The notes below the pieces were generated by a model that saw only the letters and a list, made by a program, of their open reading frames with translations, was not told the origin of the DNA and searched no databases. The translations under genes were made by a program, and so were the position numbers. A stretch of 64,000 nt of DNA from Micromonospora eburnea (GTDB taxonomy: Bacteria; Actinomycetota; Actinomycetes; Mycobacteriales; Micromonosporaceae): positions 4,650,001 to 4,714,000 of the forward strand of contig NZ_FMHY01000002.1 in NCBI RefSeq assembly GCF_900090225.1. Direction: 5' to 3'. This document shows, piece by piece, positions 1 through 8,250 of this stretch; within the stretch, counting starts at the first letter, position 1; each line of letters starts with the position of its first letter.

Positions 1-4
1 GCCG

Positions 5-850
5 GTGAATACTGCTGGCGCGCGGTCCGGCAGCCCATCGCCGCACACCACAGGGTCCGCCCCGGATCACCGCTACCTGCTCGACAACGCCCGCGTGGAG
101 GCGGGCGAGCGGTTCACCTGGCTGGCCGAGCTGTTCGACGGTGTCACACGGGGGCACTTCGACCGGCTCGGAGTGAAGGCGGGCTGGCGCTGCTGGGAAG
201 TCGGCGCTGGAGGCCCCAGCATTCCCGAGGCACTCGCCACGGCCGTCGGACCAACCGGTTACGTGCTGGCCACGGACATCAATCCGGCCTGGTTGGACCC
301 GCACGGCGGGTACGAGGTGCTCCGGCACGACATCGTCGGGGACCCGCCGCCGCAGCCAGGCACGTTCGACCTGGTACACGCCCGGCTCGTGCTCGTCCAC
401 GTACCCGACCGCGCCCGGGCGTTGGCGGCGATGGTGGCGGCGCTACGGCCCGGCGGTTGGCTACTGGTCGAGGACGCCGACACCGAGCTGCAGCCGCTGG
501 CCTGCCTCGACGAGTTCGGCCCGGCACAGCAACGCGCCAACCGGCTGCGCCGCGCCGTCCGGGAGCTGATGACCCGCCGCGGCGCCGACCTGCGTTACGG
601 CCGTACGCTGCCACGGGCGTTGCGTGCGGCCGGCCTGGTCGATGTCACGGCGGCCGGCTGCTTCCCGGTCGGCGGGCTAGCCTGCGACCGGCTGGAGGCC
701 GCGACGGTGCGCATGGTCCGCGCCGAGCTGCTCGCCGCAGGGCTGGCCAACGACGCCGAGATCGACGCGCACCTGGCCGCCATCGATGCCGGCGAACTCG
801 ACCTCACTCTCGCGCCGCTGATCTCGGCATGGGGACGCCGCCCGGGATAG
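5..850 (+). CDS. class I SAM-dependent methyltransferase
   Basis: A 281-residue protein with the Rossmann-fold methyltransferase pattern. Motif I reads CWEVGAGGPSIPEAL near residue 65, an acidic SAM-ribose position follows about 25 residues later (LATDINP), and the post-II/III block FDLVHARLVLVHVPD leads into LRPGGWLLVEDAD. These features place it among the UbiE/Methyltransf_25-like enzymes that use S-adenosylmethionine; the methyl acceptor cannot be inferred. The start used is a GTG four bases from the window edge, so no ribosome binding site can be judged and the true start may lie upstream. No partner gene is visible downstream, where a transposon scar follows. Confidence 0.8.
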   Translation: MNTAGARSGSPSPHTTGSAPDHRYLLDNARVEAGERFTWLAELFDGVTRGHFDRLGVKAGWRCWEVGAGGPSIPEALATAVGPTGYVLATDINPAWLDPHGGYEVLRHDIVGDPPPQPGTFDLVHARLVLVHVPDRARALAAMVAALRPGGWLLVEDADTELQPLACLDEFGPAQQRANRLRRAVRELMTRRGADLRYGRTLPRALRAAGLVDVTAAGCFPVGGLACDRLEAATVRMVRAELLAAGLANDAEIDAHLAAIDAGELDLTLAPLISAWGRRPG

Positions 851-863
851 CCCTTGCAGGCGA

Positions 864-1064
864 TCACTTCGGCCGAAGCGCTCCTCTTGGCTGTCCAGGC
901 TCGCTCGCAGCAACGGCCCCAGCCTGCGGTACACCGAAGCGCCGCCGGCACAGCAGGGTAAGGAAGTCCCGCTCAGCAGCCTCCGGCCAGGCGGGCGCGT
1001 CGAAGACCGCGGTGGTGGTGACACCGGCGACCTCGACAGCAAAGGCCCGTGTCGTTCCTACCAA
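864..1064 (-). CDS. small hypothetical ORF (66 aa), possibly a gene remnant
   Basis: A short minus-strand frame starting at TTG. Its residue composition looks coding (a run of AFAVEVAGVTTTAVFDAP followed by WPEAAERDFLTLLCRRRFG), but I recognise no family. It has no convincing ribosome binding site and lies beside a transposase remnant, so it may be the tail of a lost gene. The rest of 851-1323 shows only the Tn3 scar described separately. Confidence 0.2.
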   Translation of the reverse strand: MVGTTRAFAVEVAGVTTTAVFDAPAWPEAAERDFLTLLCRRRFGVPQAGAVAASEPGQPRGALRPK

Positions 1065-1098
1065 CCGAGATCGGCAGGAGCGACACGGACGCCCATGA

Positions 1099-1288
1099 CT
1101 ACACCGTCATCGCCCGCCCGGCTGACGGCCGTGCGAGGGGCACCTGCCACCCTGCTTTGACGGGCCGTCTCTGGAGGTGCATCCAGAACAGCGGGGTCCC
1201 GCTTGTCCTCGTCGGTGAGGACGTCCGCCCAGTCGGGCTCGGCAGGCATGTCCTGAATCATCAGCGCATTGGTGGAGACGAGCGCCAG
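1099..1288 (-). pseudogene. Tn3-family transposase (TnpA) remnant
   Basis: On the minus strand the frame reads LALVSTNALMIQDM, then EPDWADVLTDEDKR. After a one-base shift it continues GTPLFWMHLQRRP. Actinobacterial Tn3 TnpA proteins carry a segment of this type (a TNALMIQ..L..P.WADLLT.EDRRGLTPLFW..H pattern). The reading is closed by stop codons on both sides and needs a frameshift, so only a scar of well under 100 codons remains. No inverted terminal repeats were seen. The assignment is from memory of the family pattern, not an alignment. Confidence 0.4.
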
Positions 1289-1323
1289 CTACAGCAGGTG
1301 GAGCGCCAACCTTAACGCCGTGT

Positions 1324-2403
1324 TCACCAGCTGATGCTGGCCGCCACCGGCAGGTGGTCACTGCCGGTGGCCGGCAGCACCCACGAGTTCTCCGGCTTCA
1401 CGCCGCGGACCAGGATCTGGTCGATCCGCACCACCGGGAACTGCGCCGGCCAGCTGAAGCCAAAGCCATCCCCGGCCGCGTCCTGCGCCGAGCGCAGCTG
1501 CGAGGTGATGCTGGCGAACGCACGGTCGTCCATGGTGCCGTTCAGGTCGCCAAGCAGCACCACCCGCTCGTTCTTCTCGGCGGCGATGGCCTTGCCGAGC
1601 GCCTGGGCGTTTCTATCCCGGTGGGCCGTCCAAAAGCCCGCCCTGGGATTCACCCGTGCGGATCCCAGGTGGGCCACATACACCGCAAGCGGACCCTGGT
1701 CCGTAGTCACCGTGGTACGCAGCGCCCGGGTGTAGGCCATCTTGATTTCGACCGGCTTGGTGTCCGCCAGCGGCCCGGCATCCATCTTGATGTCGACCGG
1801 CTGAGTGTCCGACAGCGGCAGCTTGCTCCACAACCCGACCGTGCCCTGCACCGTGTGGTTGGGGTACGCCTTCGCCAACTCCTTCTCGTACGTGCCCCTG
1901 GCCTGCTCGGTCAGCTCCACCAGGGCCAGTACATCCGCCCCGGAGGCAGCCAGGCTGCGGGCGGTACCGGCCGGGTCGGGGTTGTCGGCGCCGACGTTGT
2001 GGCTGGCCACCGTGAGGTCACTGCCCGTGTGGGACTTGTCCGCGAGCAGCCCGCCGAAGAGGTTCAGCCACACCATGACCGGCAGCAGCAGCGCGGCCAC
2101 CGCGGAGGCGGAGCGGCGCCAGAGCGCCCCGATCAGCAGTACGGGGATGAACAGGCCGAACCACGGCAGGAAGGTCTCCACCAGGCTGCCGAGGTTCCCG
2201 ATCCGGTTCGGAATCTTCGCGTGCAGCAGCATGAGCAACCCGAGCAGCAACGCCAGCGCCGCGAGCACCAGGCCGCGCTTCCAGGGACCCGGCCGGGAGG
2301 CGGCGCGTATCGCCCGGCGGATGCGCGGGCGCCAGGTCCCGGCGCCGGTGTCCCGGCGGCTGGCACCGCCCTGCCCGGTCTCCGCCGTGTCCGCCTGCGT
2401 CAT
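1324..2403 (-). CDS. membrane-anchored endonuclease/exonuclease/phosphatase (EEP) family protein
   Basis: A 359-residue protein. A charged N-terminus (residues 1-42) is followed by three hydrophobic segments (about 43-62, 72-95 and 98-120) that should anchor it in the cell membrane. An extracytoplasmic EEP domain follows from about residue 130. Metal and catalytic signatures are visible: VASHNVG (Asn), ALVELTEQ (metal-binding Glu), VYVAHLGSA, LLGDLNGTMDD (Asp/Asn) and the final GSDHLPVAASISW (Asp-His). Members cleave phosphodiesters in nucleic acids or lipids; the substrate here is unknown. A 45-bp imperfect direct duplication lies inside the domain (1738-1827), giving repeated PVDIKM/PVEIKM segments. 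Confidence 0.8.
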   Translation of the reverse strand: MTQADTAETGQGGASRRDTGAGTWRPRIRRAIRAASRPGPWKRGLVLAALALLLGLLMLLHAKIPNRIGNLGSLVETFLPWFGLFIPVLLIGALWRRSASAVAALLLPVMVWLNLFGGLLADKSHTGSDLTVASHNVGADNPDPAGTARSLAASGADVLALVELTEQARGTYEKELAKAYPNHTVQGTVGLWSKLPLSDTQPVDIKMDAGPLADTKPVEIKMAYTRALRTTVTTDQGPLAVYVAHLGSARVNPRAGFWTAHRDRNAQALGKAIAAEKNERVVLLGDLNGTMDDRAFASITSQLRSAQDAAGDGFGFSWPAQFPVVRIDQILVRGVKPENSWVLPATGSDHLPVAASISW

Positions 2404-2743
2404 CGTCTGTCCTCGCTCACTGTTGCATCATCGGGTCCCGGGTGGGTCGGCATACATACTCGGGCAGCGGCCCTCGTCGATCGCTTCAGGGTGCGGTCCG
2501 TGCTGCCAGCCTCCGTTGCGGGAGATCTGGCACAGCCCGTACGCGCGCCGTGCATGGTCAGCCAGTCCGTCGTATCGGACTGCCCGAGTCGACCGTGTCC
2601 CCTGACACGCTGCGCCGACCTCATCGGCGACATAGTGCCCGTACCGGCCGGGCATGCCGGGGCCGGGGCGCGTCGGCCGCTCGGACTGCGACCGGCAGCC
2701 GGCCGACAGAAGGCCGCGCCGCCGTGGGTGACGGACCCTGCCC
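2404..2743. other. intergenic stretch, nothing recognised
   Basis: About 340 bases between the EEP gene and the sod remnant. No frame on either strand gives a recognisable protein and no strong hairpin followed by a T-run was seen. It should contain the promoter of the EEP gene. Confidence 0.4.
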
Positions 2744-3206
2744 TCAGTTACCGGCCGGTGGTCGCTGGGTGGTGCCCCGGCCGACATTACCGTGGTGGTC
2801 GCACACCTGCTCCACGATCAGCCGCTGACCGAGCGGCTCCCACGCCAGCACACCCCAGCCGGAGCCCTGCACGCTCTTCGTCGCCGCGGACAGTTGCCCG
2901 GCGAACGCGTCGAAGGAGCCGAAGTGCACGTCGAGCGCGGGGGCCAGCTCGCCGTCCGGGGCGGTCGCCGCCGTCCGGGGACAGGTTGCCCCAGAAGATC
3001 GAGTGCAGCACGTGCCCGGACAGGTTGAATGCGAACGTCTTCTCCAGACCGACCAGCATGCTGACGTCACCCTTGGCGCGGGCCTCGGCGAGCTGCTCGA
3101 GGCCGTCGTTGGCGCCGATGACGTATGCGGCGTGGTGCTTGCTGTGGCGCAGCTCCAGGATCTGCCCGGACATGGCCGGTTCCAGGGCGCCGTAGCCGTA
3201 GGGCAT
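2744..3206 (-). pseudogene. sodF: broken iron-type superoxide dismutase (sodF-like)
   Basis: From the ATG at 3206 the minus strand encodes an Fe/Mn superoxide dismutase N-terminal domain: MPYGYGALEP, then HSKHHAAYVIGAND (a metal-ligand His region) and LSGHVLHSIFWGNLSPDGGD. At a G4 run (2958-2961, plus strand) an extra base shifts the frame. Reading on in the next frame restores the family (FGSFDAFAGQLSAA, QGSGWGVLAWEPL, EQVCDHHGNVGRG). The protein then stops after TTQRPPAGN, before the conserved DAWEHAYYLQY segment that carries the last two metal ligands. Even without the frameshift it could not bind metal, so this is a decayed gene. A Nur-like operator lies directly upstream, as in Streptomyces sodF. 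Confidence 0.8.
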
Positions 3207-3265
3207 GTCAGGCAGGGTGCAGCCCGCCACCGGGACCACCCCGATGATGATGCCATACTCTGGCT

Positions 3266-3284
3266 GTTGCAAACGTGTTGCAAC
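3266..3284. promoter_or_regulatory. Nur-like operator upstream of the sodF remnant
   Basis: A perfect inverted repeat, GTTGCAA-N5-TTGCAAC. The core TTGCAA-N5-TTGCAA equals the box described for Nur, the Fur-family nickel-uptake regulator that represses sodF and nickel transport genes in Streptomyces coelicolor when nickel is present. Its position 60 bases before the sodF start fits this. Binding is inferred from sequence only. Confidence 0.65.
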
Positions 3285-3591
3285 AAGACGGCGGCTGTCA
3301 TGGGAGCGGTGATTGATCACATCGGAGACCGATCAGTCGACCCCGGCGATGAGCCCGGCTGCGCCGCACCCTGCGCGCCATCCTCACTGAAGGCCATGCA
3401 GCGCCACGTCGAGGATCACGTCGCCAACCAGAACGTCGTGATGTACGGCGGCCGGGTCCGTCGACAACGTGAGCCCGTCCGCGCGGCAGCCGCCGCGCGG
3501 CACCGGATCAGCTGACAACTCGGCGCCGCTCGCGACCTGTTCGGCCTGGCCGCCGACCATCAACCCCGCTACGACCGAACGGAGCATCGAC

Positions 3592-4374
3592 ATGACCGCC
3601 GTCGACCCCTGGCAGAAGCTGCTGTCCTCCTGGGACGACCAGCAGGCCGGCTACCTGCCTCGCCGTGAGGAACGCTTCGCCATGATCACTCGCACCATCG
3701 GCGAGGTGATCGGAGACAGCTTCGTCGCTCTCGACCTCGGCTGCGGGCCCGGCTCACTGTCCCAGCGGATTCTTGCCGCTCACCCCGCCGCCACCGCCAT
3801 CGCCGTCGACAGCGATCCGCTGCTGTTGGAGCTCGGCCAGCATGCCCTGTCCGATTATGCCGACCGGCTTCGCTGGGTCGACGCCGACCTGCGCGATCCG
3901 CGCTGGCACGAGAGCCTGGGCGTCGACGGCGTGGACGTCGTCGTCTCGACAACCGCCCTGCACTGGCTGGAACCGGGCGTTCTGTTCGAGGTCTACCGTC
4001 GTGCGGCGCGTTTGCTGCGCCCCGGGGGGATCTTGCTCAACGGCGACAACATGCCGTACGACGCCGGGCAGGCCACCCATGAACGGCTCGCCGAGTCGGC
4101 GAACGAGCGGGCCGCCAAGCAGGCGTTCGCCGTCGCCGGGGTGCCCGACTGGGAGCGATGGTGGGCCGACGCCACCAGCAACGAACTACTCGCCGCCGCC
4201 GCCGGGAAACGGACAGCCCGGCGTGAGCGAGCCGACCAGCAGTACGGGCCCCGCGACGGTGACCTGCTCACCTCACTCTCCACCCATGTCACCGCCCTGA
4301 CCGAGGCCGGATTCCGAGAGATCGGCACGATCTGGCAGAACTTCGACGACCGGATCCTGCTCGCCGTCCGATGA
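3592..4374 (+). CDS. class I SAM-dependent methyltransferase, upstream partner of an ABC importer
   Basis: A 260-residue enzyme with motif I ALDLGCGPGSLSQRI (about residue 45), IAVDSDPLLLEL, a DVVVSTTALHWLEP motif IV region and RLLRPGGILLNGD. The start chosen is the ATG at 3592, with GGAG eight bases upstream; an earlier in-frame ATG at 3469 would add a low-complexity leader without family resemblance. Methyltransferases of this kind are often found next to FecCD-type importer genes, but their acceptor is unknown. The next gene is about 150 bases downstream and has its own Nur-like box, so this one is probably transcribed separately. Confidence 0.75.
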   Translation: MTAVDPWQKLLSSWDDQQAGYLPRREERFAMITRTIGEVIGDSFVALDLGCGPGSLSQRILAAHPAATAIAVDSDPLLLELGQHALSDYADRLRWVDADLRDPRWHESLGVDGVDVVVSTTALHWLEPGVLFEVYRRAARLLRPGGILLNGDNMPYDAGQATHERLAESANERAAKQAFAVAGVPDWERWWADATSNELLAAAAGKRTARRERADQQYGPRDGDLLTSLSTHVTALTEAGFREIGTIWQNFDDRILLAVR

Positions 4375-4479
4375 GCCGGACCGGGCGGGAGGCTCTGCCG
4401 GAGCGACGGAAGGTCACGGGCTCGGCGGGGTGAACAACACCTCACCCCGCTTCCACTGTGTTGATCTTGCTGTTAGCTT

Positions 4480-4496
4480 TTGCCAAGACTTTGCAA
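4480..4496. promoter_or_regulatory. second Nur-like operator, upstream of the ABC importer operon
   Basis: TTGCCA-N5-TTGCAA matches 11 of 12 positions of the TTGCAA-N5-TTGCAA inverted repeat, with the same 5-base spacer as the box at 3266. It ends 32 bases before the permease start, where a repressor would block transcription. It implies metal (probably nickel) control of the importer; this is inference from the motif. Confidence 0.55.
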
Positions 4497-4528
4497 GAGC
4501 CAACAAGTTGCAGATGGAGGGGGGTACG

Positions 4529-5614
4529 GTGACAGCCAGCGCCCGGCCGAAGGGTCACCAGGATCTGCTCGGCATCGCGGCGCAGCGCCGCCGCACCGGG
4601 ATCTGGCTGCTCGTGCTGGCGGTCGGGCTGGTCCTGACCGGGGTGGCCGCGGTCGGGACCGGAGCGATCGGGATCCCCCCGATGACCGTGACCTCGATCA
4701 TCGGGCACCACCTCGGCCTGCCCGTCGAGGTGAACTGGACGCCCCCACAGGAGGCCATCGTCTGGCAGGTCCGACTGCCCCGAGTGCTGCTCGGCATGCT
4801 CGTCGGCGCCGGGCTGGCGGTGTGTGGGGTAGCGCTGCAGGCCATGGTGCGTAACGTGCTGGCCGACCCATACCTGCTGGGCATCAACTCCGGAGCCTCC
4901 AGCGGAGCCGCCGCGGCGATCCTGTTCGGCGCCGGGGCCGGCTTCGGGCAGTACGCCCTGTCCGGCAGCGCCTTCGGCGGCGCGCTCGCGGCGTCGCTGC
5001 TGGTCTTCCTGATCGCGCGCAGCGGAGGCCGGGTGACGTCGATCCGGTTGCTCCTGTCCGGAGTCGCCGTCGGCTACGCGCTCTACGCCACCACCAGTTT
5101 CCTGATCTTCGCATCGGGATCCGCCGAAGGCGGCCGATCGGTGATGTTCTGGCTCCTCGGATCCCTGGGGCTGGCCCGGTGGAACGCCCTGCTGGCGGTG
5201 ACGGCGATTGTGGCGGGCTGCATGATCGTCTACCTGACCATCGTCGGACGGCGCCTCGACGTCCTGGCCATCGGTGACGAGACCGCGCAGACGCTGGGCG
5301 TGTCACCTGACCGGTTCCGGCTACGCCTGCTCGCGATCGTCTCGCTCAGCGTCGGCGTGCTGGTCTCCGCAGCCGGCAGCATCGGATTCGTCGGCCTCGT
5401 CATCCCCCACCTGGCCCGACGCATCGTCGGAGCGCCGCACGTACGCGTGGTGCCGGCCGCCGCGTTGCTCGGGGCCATTCTCCTGGTCTGGGCCGATGTG
5501 CTCGCCCGGGTCCTACTGGCCCCGCAGGAGATCCCGATCGGCATCATCACCGCCCTGCTCGGCGCGCCCTTCCTGCTGTTCCTGATCCGTCGTCTGCACT
5601 CCACCGGCGCGTGA
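4529..5614 (+). CDS. FecCD/BtuC-family ABC transporter permease
   Basis: A 361-residue polytopic membrane protein, the usual length for FecCD-type permeases that import metal chelates, haem, cobalamin or free metals. The core pattern is clear: WQVRLPRVLLGMLVGAGLAV near residue 80, then NVLADPYLLGINSGASSGA, LLLSGVAVGYALYA and GDETAQTLGV (the helix docking on the ATPase), and GSIGFVGLVIPHLARRIVG. A series of hydrophobic helices spans the chain. The GTG at 4529 is chosen because GGAGG lies at 4516 and because the operator at 4480-4496 would otherwise be inside the gene. It heads an operon with the binding protein (28 bases on), ATPase and a methyltransferase. Confidence 0.88.
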   Translation: MTASARPKGHQDLLGIAAQRRRTGIWLLVLAVGLVLTGVAAVGTGAIGIPPMTVTSIIGHHLGLPVEVNWTPPQEAIVWQVRLPRVLLGMLVGAGLAVCGVALQAMVRNVLADPYLLGINSGASSGAAAAILFGAGAGFGQYALSGSAFGGALAASLLVFLIARSGGRVTSIRLLLSGVAVGYALYATTSFLIFASGSAEGGRSVMFWLLGSLGLARWNALLAVTAIVAGCMIVYLTIVGRRLDVLAIGDETAQTLGVSPDRFRLRLLAIVSLSVGVLVSAAGSIGFVGLVIPHLARRIVGAPHVRVVPAAALLGAILLVWADVLARVLLAPQEIPIGIITALLGAPFLLFLIRRLHSTGA

Positions 5615-5642
5615 GGCGCCCGATCCGCCAGGAAAGAGAGGC

Positions 5643-6632
5643 ATGAAGTCACTTCGTCTCGCCGTCACCGCGGCGATCTCCTCGACAGTTCTGCTCACCA
5701 CGGCCTGTGGCGGCGGCCCCGACGCCGGATCGGCCGCGACCGGCCAGGGTTACCCGGTCACTGTCACCAACTGCGGGACGGAGGTGACGTTCGACGCCGC
5801 CCCGAAGCGGGTCGTCCTGCTCAAGAGTGCGGCCGTGCCGTACCTGCACGCGATCGGCGTCATGGACCGGGTCACCGCTCGCGCCGGCCAATATCCGATG
5901 GAGTACTACGACGAGGCGACCCGCGCCGAACTGGACCGGATCCCGCTGCTGACCGACAAGACCGACACCAGCGGCCACCTGCAGATCTCCAAGGAAGTCG
6001 TGATCAGCCATCAGCCGGATCTGGTGCTCGGCCAGGTGGACAATCTCTCCCGCGACACGTTGTCGGCGGTGGACATCCCCCTGTTGGAGGAGCCTGCCAT
6101 GTGCCCCGGCAGCACGGCCGCGGCAACCTTCGACGACATCTACGCCCAGCTCCAGACGTACGGCAAGGTGTTCGGCCGTACGGCCGAGGCCACGACCGCG
6201 GTCACCGCGCTTAAGGAGCGGATGACGAAGATCCAGGCCGAGGCGGACCCGTCGTCCGGACGCACGGCGGCGGTGCTGTACCCGACGGTCGGCGGGGGCA
6301 CCACGTACGCCTACGGAACGGCCAGCATGGCCCACCCGCAGTTGGCGGCCGCGGGCTTCCGCAACGTCTTCGGCGACGTGCAGAAGCGGGTCTTCGAGGT
6401 CACCGTGGAGGAACTGCTCGGCCGCGATCCCGACGTGCTGATCCTGCTGTACACCGACGGGGATCCGAAGGCAGTCGAGCAGGGCCTGACCGGGCTGCCC
6501 GGTGCCGAGAAACTCAAGGCCGTCGGCAACGGCGACATCATGACCCAGCTGTTCAACTTCACCGAGCCGCCCACCCCGCTGTCGATCGACGGCCTGGAGC
6601 GGATCGTGCAGCGGTTCAAGGGCAGCGCGTGA
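5643..6632 (+). CDS. ABC transporter substrate-binding lipoprotein (cluster A-II, FecB/BtuF-like)
   Basis: A 329-residue protein with a lipoprotein signal peptide: KSLR, a hydrophobic stretch and LLTTAC, giving the lipidated Cys at residue 22. The mature part has the two-lobe fold pattern of chelate-binding proteins: VTFDAAPKRVVLL, VISHQPDLVLGQVD in lobe one and LGRDPDVLILLYTDGD in lobe two. It should sit on the outer face of the membrane and hand ligand to the permease encoded just upstream. The ligand is not evident; FecCD systems carry Fe-siderophores, B12, haem or, in some bacteria, nickel. The ATPase start overlaps its stop by four bases. Confidence 0.88.
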   Translation: MKSLRLAVTAAISSTVLLTTACGGGPDAGSAATGQGYPVTVTNCGTEVTFDAAPKRVVLLKSAAVPYLHAIGVMDRVTARAGQYPMEYYDEATRAELDRIPLLTDKTDTSGHLQISKEVVISHQPDLVLGQVDNLSRDTLSAVDIPLLEEPAMCPGSTAAATFDDIYAQLQTYGKVFGRTAEATTAVTALKERMTKIQAEADPSSGRTAAVLYPTVGGGTTYAYGTASMAHPQLAAAGFRNVFGDVQKRVFEVTVEELLGRDPDVLILLYTDGDPKAVEQGLTGLPGAEKLKAVGNGDIMTQLFNFTEPPTPLSIDGLERIVQRFKGSA

Positions 6633-7414
6633 TCCAGGCAACCGCCATCTCCTGGCACTACGGCGCGAACCCCGTGATCGACGGGGTCAGCGTCACCGCA
6701 CGACCCGGTCGGGTGCTCGGGCTGATCGGCCCGAACGGCAGCGGCAAGACCACGCTGCTGCGGCTGCTCTACGGCGCGTTGCACAGCGGCACCGGCCAGG
6801 TCCTGGTCGACGGCGACGAACTGTCCACCCTGTCGTCGGGGGAAGCCGCGCGACGGCTCGCTGTGGTGGTGCAGGAAACCGGCGGCGAGACCGCTCTGAC
6901 TGTGGCGGAACTGGTGCTCCTGGGCCGAACGCCACACCTGTCAGCATTCCAACGCATTAGTCCGGCCGACCAGGAGATCGCCGCCCGGTGCCTGGCACGG
7001 GTCGGCGCCGCGCACCTGGCCATGCGGGGGTTCGCGAAACTCTCCGGCGGGGAACGTCAGCGGGTGCTGATCGCCCGCGCCCTCGCCCAACAGGCCACCC
7101 ACCTGCTACTCGACGAGCCCACCAACCACCTGGACATCCGCTACCAACACGAGATCCTCCACCTGGTACGCAACCTGGACACCTGCTCCGTCGTCGTGCT
7201 GCACGACCTCAACCTCGCCGCCCGATACTGCGACGACCTGGTGCTGCTCGGCTCAGGCGGAGTCGCCGCCGCCGGCACCACCGACGAGGTGCTGGACCCG
7301 GCGCTCCTCGAGCCTGTCTACGGCATCGGCATCCGACGCCTGGAACTCGACAACGCCATCCACCTCCTGTTCCACCCGCACGGCCGAACCATCGACAATA
7401 GGACTGCCGCATGA
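6629..7414 (+). CDS. ABC transporter ATP-binding protein (FecE/BtuD-like)
   Basis: A 261-residue cytoplasmic ATPase that powers the importer encoded by the two preceding genes. All nucleotide-binding motifs are present: Walker A GLIGPNGSGKTTLLR near residue 35, Q-loop VVQETGG, signature LSGGERQRV, Walker B HLLLDEPTNHLD and switch His in VVLHDLNLAARY. It starts with GTG inside the stop of the binding-protein gene (GTGA overlap), showing translational coupling, and its own stop overlaps the ATG of the next methyltransferase. The four-gene order permease, binding protein, ATPase, methyltransferase suggests the methyltransferase works on or with the transported ligand. Confidence 0.92.
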   Translation: MIQATAISWHYGANPVIDGVSVTARPGRVLGLIGPNGSGKTTLLRLLYGALHSGTGQVLVDGDELSTLSSGEAARRLAVVVQETGGETALTVAELVLLGRTPHLSAFQRISPADQEIAARCLARVGAAHLAMRGFAKLSGGERQRVLIARALAQQATHLLLDEPTNHLDIRYQHEILHLVRNLDTCSVVVLHDLNLAARYCDDLVLLGSGGVAAAGTTDEVLDPALLEPVYGIGIRRLELDNAIHLLFHPHGRTIDNRTAA

Positions 7415-8106
7415 CTGCGCAAGACCGCATCAACGCATACTGGACCGACCGCGCCCCGAGCTACGACGAGTACGTCCAGCGCCCCGACCGCCTCGCCGCC
7501 AACCAGCGGGCATGGTCCGCGATCTGGGCCGAGGCCCTGCCTGCGGCGCCGCTGGACGTGCTCGACGTCGGCACCGGCACCGGGCAGGCCGCCATGATCC
7601 TGGCCGGTCTCGGGCACCGGGTCACCGGGATCGACCTCTCCGAAGGCATGCTGGCCCAGGCCCGCCGGCACGCCGCGGCCATGGCCAACGGTCCGGTGAT
7701 CCAGCACGGCGACGCCGTGCATCCGGGCTTCCCGGCCGCCAGCTTCGACGCGGTGGTCAGTCGCTACGTGATGTGGACCCTGCGCGAACCGGAGACCGCG
7801 GTGGCGAACTGGGTCCGCCTGCTGCGCCCCGGCGGCACGATCGCAGTCGTCGACAGCACCTGGTTCCCCCACGGCCTCGACAACGCCACGGAGAACTTCG
7901 CCGACCACTACAACAGCCACGTGCAGGCGATGTTGCCGCTGGCCACCGCGACATCCATCGACCAGACCGCAGCGGTCCTGGAACAGGCGGGTCTGGCGGA
8001 AGTCACGGTCACGCCGCTGGCATCGATCTTCGAGCTGGACCGACAGTTCGGCGCGGCACCGAACCACGATCACCAGATGCAGTACCTGGTCACCGGCCGG
8101 ATCTGA
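7411..8106 (+). CDS. class I SAM-dependent methyltransferase coupled to the ABC importer
   Basis: A 231-residue UbiE-like methyltransferase: NAYWTDRAPSYDEY at the N-terminus, motif I LDVLDVGTGTGQAAMIL, VTGIDLSEGMLAQAR, then FDAVVSRYVMWTLREPE and LLRPGGTIAVVDS. Its ATG overlaps the ATPase stop (ATGA), so it is the last gene of the importer operon. Methyltransferases with this N-terminus recur beside FecCD-type importers in actinobacteria, but I know of no proven substrate. Modification of a metal chelate or its breakdown product is possible. Confidence 0.82.
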   Translation: MTAQDRINAYWTDRAPSYDEYVQRPDRLAANQRAWSAIWAEALPAAPLDVLDVGTGTGQAAMILAGLGHRVTGIDLSEGMLAQARRHAAAMANGPVIQHGDAVHPGFPAASFDAVVSRYVMWTLREPETAVANWVRLLRPGGTIAVVDSTWFPHGLDNATENFADHYNSHVQAMLPLATATSIDQTAAVLEQAGLAEVTVTPLASIFELDRQFGAAPNHDHQMQYLVTGRI

Positions 8107-8133
8107 ACCCGTCCCGAGCTTTCCCCGGACCCA

Positions 8134-8148
8134 GTCGCCTTCGGCGAC
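8134..8148 (+). terminator. probable terminator hairpin after the importer operon
   Basis: GTCGCC-TTC-GGCGAC forms a perfect six-pair stem with a C(UUCG)G tetraloop, 28 bases after the stop of the last operon gene. There is no long T-run, which is common in GC-rich actinomycetes. Confidence 0.5.
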
Positions 8149-8169
8149 ACCCGAGCGTGACGATGAAGG

Positions 8170-8250
8170 CCCGCAAGCGTGGTGGCCCTCGGGCTCGTCG
8201 AGCAGCAGCATGGCCGGGCCGACGGCAAGCCTACGGAGAAACCCGGCCAC
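8170..8250 (-). pseudogene. ABC-transporter ATPase fragment (Walker B region only)
   Basis: About 25 codons on the minus strand read GFLRRLAVGPAMLLLDEP, the Walker B block and preceding helix of an ABC ATPase. Homology is lost on both sides and no Walker A is present. Together with the unrecognised sequence up to 8739 it marks decayed DNA between the importer operon and the biosynthetic cluster. Confidence 0.35.

Noticed and set aside
1354..3195. A 613-codon plus-strand frame spanning the EEP gene and sod remnant
   Set aside because: Crosses two minus-strand genes with clear families; composition is that of antisense DNA.
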